From JBQCHF01 sp051953655 (lineage in GTDB: Bacteria; Actinomycetota; Actinomycetes; Motilibacterales; Motilibacteraceae): a DNA stretch of 12,645 nucleotides. Below, one piece after another: positions 9,465-12,645 of this stretch (positions within the stretch are counted from its first letter, which is position 1; each line of letters starts with the position of its first letter). Under the pieces are notes generated by a model. That model made no database searches and was not told the DNA's origin. It was given only the letters and a program-made list of their open reading frames with translations. The stretch is taken from assembly GCA_051953655.1 (NCBI GenBank), contig JBQCIO010000300.1, forward strand, positions 1-12,645. Direction: 5' to 3'. Made by a program: the position numbers and the translations under genes.

Positions 9465-10220
9465 TCAGTCGTCGGAGTGGTGCTGCCCCTGCTCCCAGCC
9501 GCCCCACGGGTCGTTCCACCCCTGCGCGGCCGGGACCACCAGGACCGCGGCGAGGACGGAGGCCACCAGCGTCAGGACCAGGACCGCCCAGCGGGCCACC
9601 GAGCCGGGGGTCGAGGCCCGCTCCGCGGGCCGGCCGAGCCGCGCCGACGTCCGCGGGCCGCCGGCCAGCGCGAGCGCCGGCACGAACCGGGCCAGCAGGT
9701 GCACCCCCGCGAACACCGCGAAGAGGATGAAGAACCCCTGGTGCACCGTGACCAGGTTGGCCTCCTGGCCGAGCACGGACAGGAACGGGGACCGGCTGCG
9801 CTCAGGCCCCACCGCGACCAGGACGATCCCGGAGCCGAGCACCCCGAGCGTCGAGAGGATCACCAGCGGGCCGAGCAGCCGCAGCAGGGTGGGCGGCGGG
9901 CCCGCGGTGACGTAGGTGGGGGCGCCGGTGTAGAAGCGCAGGATGCGCCAGGACGTCGTCGCGGTCTTGAGCAGCGCCAGCCCCACCAGCACGATGCCGA
10001 CCCCGACGTGCCAGCTGATCAGCCCGGTCACGTTCAGGAGGGTGACGAGCTCGGCGACGACGAGCACCAGCAGGATCAGGCCCACCCAGGCCGTCAGCAC
10101 CGCGTTCCCGGCCGGACCCCCGGTGCGGGCGAGGACCGGGTCCTCGCGGCGCGACCGGCCGACGGCCTCGTCCAGGACGTCGTCGATGACGGCGATCCCG
10201 GAGGACGGTGGCTGCAGCAC
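9465..10220 (-). CDS. Five-helix membrane protein, cytochrome b-like histidine pattern
   Basis: 251 residues with a hydrophilic N-terminus (1-38) and five predicted membrane helices near 40-62, 67-88, 112-136, 155-180 and 207-230. Histidines lie inside helices: H71 in LISWHVGVG, and H160 (VTVHQGFF) and H174 (AGVHLLARF) 14 residues apart in helix 4. That spacing and the helix context resemble heme-b ligands of cytochrome b/b561-like proteins, but no family is certain. The C-terminal tail is rich in Trp, His and Asp (WNDPWGGWEQGQHHSDD). The start chosen is the second of two close GTGs: AGGGAG precedes it with 5 nt spacing, while the first GTG abuts the Shine-Dalgarno. No electron-transfer partner or maturation gene is adjacent. 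Heme binding is inference; otherwise it is an uncharacterised integral membrane protein. Confidence 0.75.
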   Translation of the reverse strand: MLQPPSSGIAVIDDVLDEAVGRSRREDPVLARTGGPAGNAVLTAWVGLILLVLVVAELVTLLNVTGLISWHVGVGIVLVGLALLKTATTSWRILRFYTGAPTYVTAGPPPTLLRLLGPLVILSTLGVLGSGIVLVAVGPERSRSPFLSVLGQEANLVTVHQGFFILFAVFAGVHLLARFVPALALAGGPRTSARLGRPAERASTPGSVARWAVLVLTLVASVLAAVLVVPAAQGWNDPWGGWEQGQHHSDD

Positions 10221-10243
10221 GAGCACTCCCTGAGCAGGTGGTC

Positions 10244-10282
10244 GGGTGGGAGACCGTGCCCACCCCACCTGAAGGCCAGGTG
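10244..10282 (-). terminator. Two adjacent stem-loops between SGNH hydrolase and membrane-protein genes
   Basis: Stem 1: GGGTGGG (10244-10250) with CCCACCC (10259-10265), 8-nt loop. Stem 2: CACCTG (10266-10271) with CAGGTG (10277-10282), 5-nt loop. They abut with no gap and fill about half of the 75-bp intergenic space. On the minus strand they begin 13 nt after the SGNH stop, so they could end that transcript, or form the leader of the membrane-protein message. There is no U-tract. Confidence 0.4.
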
Positions 10283-10295
10283 AAGGTGCGGCGGT

Positions 10296-10925
10296 CTAGT
10301 TCCGCAGCTCGCCCAGCGTGGGCAGGATCGCCTGGGCCAGCACCGCGTGGCCGGCGTCGTTGGGGTGGAAGCCGTCGTCGCACAGCAGGTGCGCGGCGCC
10401 ACCGAGCGCCCGGCGGAACCGCTCCACGTACGGCATCCCCAGCCGGGCGCACTCGTCGGCGACCCAGCCGTGGACGAGGCTCGCCTCCGGCGACAGCTCC
10501 TCGGTGGGCGAGTACGTCGTGACCACCGTGGGGACGCCGGGCAGCTCCGCGGCCAGCCGGGACAGGTCGCGGCGGATGCAGCCGCGGATCTCGTCGGCGT
10601 GCTCGTCCACCAAGGGGACGTCGTTGACGCCCAGGCACACGACGACGACGTCGGGAGCGAGGCGGATGGCGGCGTCGAGGAGCGTCGTGTCCGTCGTCGA
10701 CAGCGCCCGCTCCCCCTGCCCGTCACGGGGCCCTCGCCGGCGGAGGTAGCCCATCCCGTTGACGGCGAGCGCGACCTCCCGCCAACCGAGCCGCTCGCAG
10801 ACCAGGCTGGTCCAGCGAGCTCCCGGACGCGTCGTCCCCCGCCACCCGGTGACGACGGAGTCCCCGTAGAAGACCGCGGTGGGATGGGCCCTGGCCTGGC
10901 TCCCGGCATAGACGGACGTCGGCAC
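10296..10925 (-). CDS. SGNH/GDSL-family hydrolase
   Basis: 209 residues with the SGNH blocks in order: block I FYGDSVV with nucleophile S23; a block II glycine candidate in NGMGY; block III GVND (G99-N101) for the oxyanion hole; block V DGFHPND with D184 and catalytic H187. The triad Ser-Asp-His is complete. No signal peptide or membrane segment is visible, so it should act in the cytoplasm as an esterase, lipase or deacetylase of unknown substrate. Start: GTG at 10925, with no Shine-Dalgarno but a TAnnnT box 6 nt upstream, which suggests leaderless translation. It lies 67 bp downstream of a GNAT gene on the same strand; the shared function of these neighbours, if any, is not evident. The fold family is secure and the reaction is not. 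Confidence 0.9.
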   Translation of the reverse strand: MPTSVYAGSQARAHPTAVFYGDSVVTGWRGTTRPGARWTSLVCERLGWREVALAVNGMGYLRRRGPRDGQGERALSTTDTTLLDAAIRLAPDVVVVCLGVNDVPLVDEHADEIRGCIRRDLSRLAAELPGVPTVVTTYSPTEELSPEASLVHGWVADECARLGMPYVERFRRALGGAAHLLCDDGFHPNDAGHAVLAQAILPTLGELRN

Positions 10926-10931
10926 CGCGGC

Positions 10932-10937
10932 ACGCTA
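10932..10937 (-). promoter_or_regulatory. Candidate -10 box for a leaderless SGNH hydrolase transcript
   Basis: On the minus strand TAGCGT fits the actinobacterial TAnnnT -10 consensus and is followed by 6 nt and the GTG start at 10925. That spacing would put the transcription start on or next to the start codon. No clear -35 is seen, and there is no Shine-Dalgarno, which agrees with leaderless expression. Weak, because six bases match easily. Confidence 0.33.
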
Positions 10938-10992
10938 GCAAGGGCGGCGGCCGAGCCTGGACACGCAGGCCGGCGCCCACAGCTCTTGCGGA

Positions 10993-11529
10993 TCACCACT
11001 CCTGGGTGTCGACCTCGTAGACGACCTCGAGGCCGTCCTCCTCGTCCCACTGCTCTCCGACTTCCCTGAAGCCGTACTGGGCCGCGAGCCGGTGCGAGGC
11101 CTCGTTGTCCGGTCGGATGCTGACCCGCACGGTGCGCACCTGGGGTTCGCTGGCAGCTCTCTCGAGCAGCACCTCCAGGGCGGCCCGGGCGTAGCCACGC
11201 CGCCGGTACGCCGGATCCACGGCGTAGCCGATCTCCACCATGCCCGCCGCGTCGGGCGGCCCGTGGTAGCCGGCTCGACCGACGGCCACCTGCCCCAGCT
11301 CGTCCCAGATCACGCCGGTGACCCACGCGGCGCTGGCGGGATCGCGCTCGACCTGCTCGCTGCGCATCCGCCACACCCCTCTCCACGCGGGGCCGGCGAA
11401 GCAGTCCGAGAGCGGCACCGGGCTCATCCTGTTGGCGGCCGGCAGGTCGCCGTCGGCGAGGGCGCGGAGGACCGGCGCGGGCAGCTGCACGACGCGCACG
11501 TGGGCAGCGAGAGGACGACCGTCGGCCAC
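10993..11529 (-). CDS. GNAT-family N-acetyltransferase
   Basis: 178 residues. The acetyl-CoA binding motif A is clear: GYAVDPAYRRRGYARAALEVLLERA, with the RRRGYA loop around G112. The following strand and helix (VRVSIRPDNEASHRLAAQYGFREVG) carry the usual N-x3-S and YGF features of motif B. GTG is taken as start because it follows a very strong Shine-Dalgarno, GGAGGA within a GAGGAGGAGA run. The protein ends in an acidic stretch (QWDEEDGLEVVYEV). The layout resembles RimJ/RimL-like or small-molecule acetyltransferases; the substrate is unknown. It sits 50 bp downstream of a second GNAT gene on the same strand, but the two are not close in sequence apart from the fold motifs. Confidence 0.88.
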   Translation of the reverse strand: MADGRPLAAHVRVVQLPAPVLRALADGDLPAANRMSPVPLSDCFAGPAWRGVWRMRSEQVERDPASAAWVTGVIWDELGQVAVGRAGYHGPPDAAGMVEIGYAVDPAYRRRGYARAALEVLLERAASEPQVRTVRVSIRPDNEASHRLAAQYGFREVGEQWDEEDGLEVVYEVDTQEW

Positions 11530-11579
11530 GTCTCCTCCTCACCGGTCATCGGCGACCTGGGTCGACGCAGGGGTCCAGG

Positions 11580-12026
11580 TCAGTCGGCGGAGTCCGCGGA
11601 GCGGTTCGCCTCGTTCTCCAACCAGTGCCCGACGACTCTGCTCATGAACTCTGGTTGAGGCCTGAAGCCGAGACGGGCGTAGAACGGACGCGCGTCGTCT
11701 GTCTGCAGGCCGATGTGCTGGCCGGGTACCCGTGCCGCCAAGAAGTCGACCATCAACGTCCCGATGCCTCGGCTGCGGAACGTGGACTGGGTCCACACGT
11801 CCACGAGGTAGGCGTTGCAGACCCCGTCCGACAGCATCCGTGCCATGCCTACCAGGTCATCGTCCAGCCATGCGAAGGCCACGTGCTGGGAGTTCTCGAA
11901 GGAACGCCGAAGGGCCACCGCAGAGCGGCCGTTGTCGAAGTGGTCGGACGCCAGCTTCGCCTTCGCCCGTGCCCAGTCGACCTGATCGATGGAATCGTCG
12001 ATGCGGACGGCGCCCGTGGTTGTCAC
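11580..12026 (-). CDS. GNAT-family N-acetyltransferase, compact form
   Basis: 148 residues. Motif A reads VDVWTQSTFRSRGIGTLMVDFLAARV with the pyrophosphate-binding RSRGIG (G87, G89), followed by IGLQTDDARPFYARLGFRPQPEFM typical of small GNAT proteins. HVAFAWLDDDLVGMARMLSDG forms the preceding strands. The GTG at 12026 is the only plausible start: an upstream ATG runs into a stop at once. The ribosome site is weak (GGGG close to the start). Base composition is lower in G+C than the lut genes (about 64% by hand count over 240 nt here, against 72% and 80% in two 60-nt pieces of lutB), which may mean recent acquisition or weak codon selection. Substrate unknown. It could be co-transcribed with the downstream GNAT gene across a 50-bp gap. 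Confidence 0.87.
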   Translation of the reverse strand: MTTTGAVRIDDSIDQVDWARAKAKLASDHFDNGRSAVALRRSFENSQHVAFAWLDDDLVGMARMLSDGVCNAYLVDVWTQSTFRSRGIGTLMVDFLAARVPGQHIGLQTDDARPFYARLGFRPQPEFMSRVVGHWLENEANRSADSAD

Positions 12027-12147
12027 CTACCCCATCTTGTCGAGGGGAGGGGCAGCGAGCACCTGCATTTCGACACACGCGGACGTGACGACGACCGAAC
12101 GAGACACGACCAGTCAGATGTGCTGGCACGAGGGACGCCTCGAGGAG

Positions 12148-12179
12148 TCATGGCCACCTTGCAGATCAGCAGCGACGCG
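12148..12179. repeat. Segment resembling one arm of the 8217-8290 palindromic element
   Basis: 12157-12179 aligns with 8272-8300, the right arm and its outer flank, at 22 of 23 bases when three small gaps (2, 1 and 3 nt) are allowed: CCTT, GCA, GATCA, GCAGCG and CGCG occur in order in both. Both lie on the same strand, at or just past the 3' end of a minus-strand nuclease-type gene. There is no opposite arm here. The rest of the 157-bp gap (12027-12183) holds no gene I can support. Confidence 0.4.
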
Positions 12180-12183
12180 GGGA

Positions 12184-12645
12184 TCAGCGGGGTGGTGGTT
12201 CTCGTCTGATCCAGGGTCGGCTGGGGTCGATCCAGGCGGGTGGGCGCCATTCGACGACGCCGGGTTCGCTGGTGCGTCGCAGGTCCCAGCCGCCTTCGTG
12301 GACGAGCCAGTGCTCGTGGCCGCACAGGGGTGCGCTGTTGGCCAGGCTGGTGGGGCCGTCGTCGGCCCAGTGGTCGAGGTGGTGGGCGGTGGTCTGCGAC
12401 GGGGGTGCGGTGCAGCCGATGCCGCAGCAGCCGCCGAACTCCACGGCCCGGGCCCGGTAGATGGTGGCGGTGGCGAGGCGCACCTCGCGGCCGAGGTCGA
12501 GCGGCTGGCCTCTGCTGCCCAGGACGGCGGGGACGAGCTTGGCGTCGCAGGCCAGGCGGCGCAGGGTCGCCGGTGCGAGGCGGTCGCCGTGCTCGGTGAG
12601 CCCGGGCAGGTAGCCGGCGGGCTGCCCGGCCTCGGCGTCGACGAG
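12184..12645 (-). CDS. DUF222/13E12-type HNH endonuclease, C-terminal part (5' end outside window)
   Basis: 153 codons are visible, open at the right edge and ending in TGA at 12184. The visible part begins in the conserved tail of the DUF222 region (LRRLACDAKLVPAVLG, LDLGREVRLA) and continues into the HNH domain: GGCCGIGC zinc-knuckle start, AHHLDHW (12367-12387) with the metal-binding histidines, LANSAPLC, and HEHWLVHEGGWDL. This is the arrangement of the abundant actinobacterial 13E12-repeat/HNH proteins, usually about 400-500 residues. Two positions differ from the common pattern: PPSQTTAHH where PPSWCxAHH is usual (a cysteine lost), and HEHW where xHHT is usual. The core His and Asn residues remain. 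Activity and role of this family are poorly known; it may act in DNA processing or mobile-element biology. Confidence 0.88.
   Translation of the reverse strand, partial: LVDAEAGQPAGYLPGLTEHGDRLAPATLRRLACDAKLVPAVLGSRGQPLDLGREVRLATATIYRARAVEFGGCCGIGCTAPPSQTTAHHLDHWADDGPTSLANSAPLCGHEHWLVHEGGWDLRRTSEPGVVEWRPPAWIDPSRPWIRREPPPR

Noticed and set aside
8280..10283. Long plus-strand open frame opposite the nuclease and membrane-protein genes
   Set aside because: Composition is typical of an antisense shadow and the minus strand has ERCC4 active-site residues and membrane helices.
12150..12209. 19-codon plus-strand ORF (MATLQISSDAGISGVVVLV) preceded by GAGGAG
   Set aside because: Good ribosome-site spacing, but it overlaps the repeat-like segment and the HNH 3' end, is tiny and has no recognisable peptide type. 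Ribosome profiling would be needed to believe it.

Overview
This is a high-GC actinobacterial chromosome segment. The base composition, frequent GTG starts, SpoIIE-coupled hybrid kinase, Lsr2-type domain and DUF222/HNH protein suggest Geodermatophilaceae or a close relative. That placement is an inference from gene style; no marker gene is present. Every gene I accept is on the minus strand except one small CBS-domain gene. Many long open frames lie antisense to real genes and are GC artefacts.

Layout from left to right. (1) 1-3400: a very large cytosolic hybrid sensor kinase (PAS, GAF-like, HisKA, HATPase, receiver, PAS, SpoIIE/PP2C phosphatase), cut by the left edge. (2) 3499-7567: a four-gene operon read right to left, lutA-lutB-lutC plus a Gfo/Idh/MocA-type oxidoreductase. 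The lut genes overlap by ATGA, and the fourth gene's Shine-Dalgarno overlaps the lutC stop. LutABC is the iron-sulfur L-lactate oxidation complex. The oxidoreductase is probably a sugar/polyol enzyme but lacks the usual EKP lysine. (3) 7744-8181: a divergent two-CBS-domain protein sharing a 176-bp intergenic region with lutA. (4) 8211-9305: an XPF/ERCC4-type nuclease with a C-terminal Lsr2-like DNA-binding domain. Its last 25 or so codons come from a 74-bp palindromic repeat-like element at 8217-8290. (5) 9465-10220: a five-helix membrane protein with cytochrome-b-like histidines. (6) 10296-10925: an SGNH hydrolase, perhaps leaderless. (7) 10993-12026: two tandem GNAT acetyltransferases. (8) 12184-12645: the C-terminal part of a DUF222/13E12-type HNH protein, cut by the right edge.

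The only clear pathway is lactate oxidation by LutABC, with the CBS protein as a possible nucleotide-sensing neighbour. The right half looks like independent housekeeping/accessory genes separated by short gaps holding small hairpins. The best leads are the palindromic element that became the tail of the nuclease, a possible relative of it next to the HNH gene, the ERCC4-Lsr2 fusion, and the atypical oxidoreductase in the lut operon. I saw no RNA genes, CRISPR arrays, insertion sequences or phage genes.
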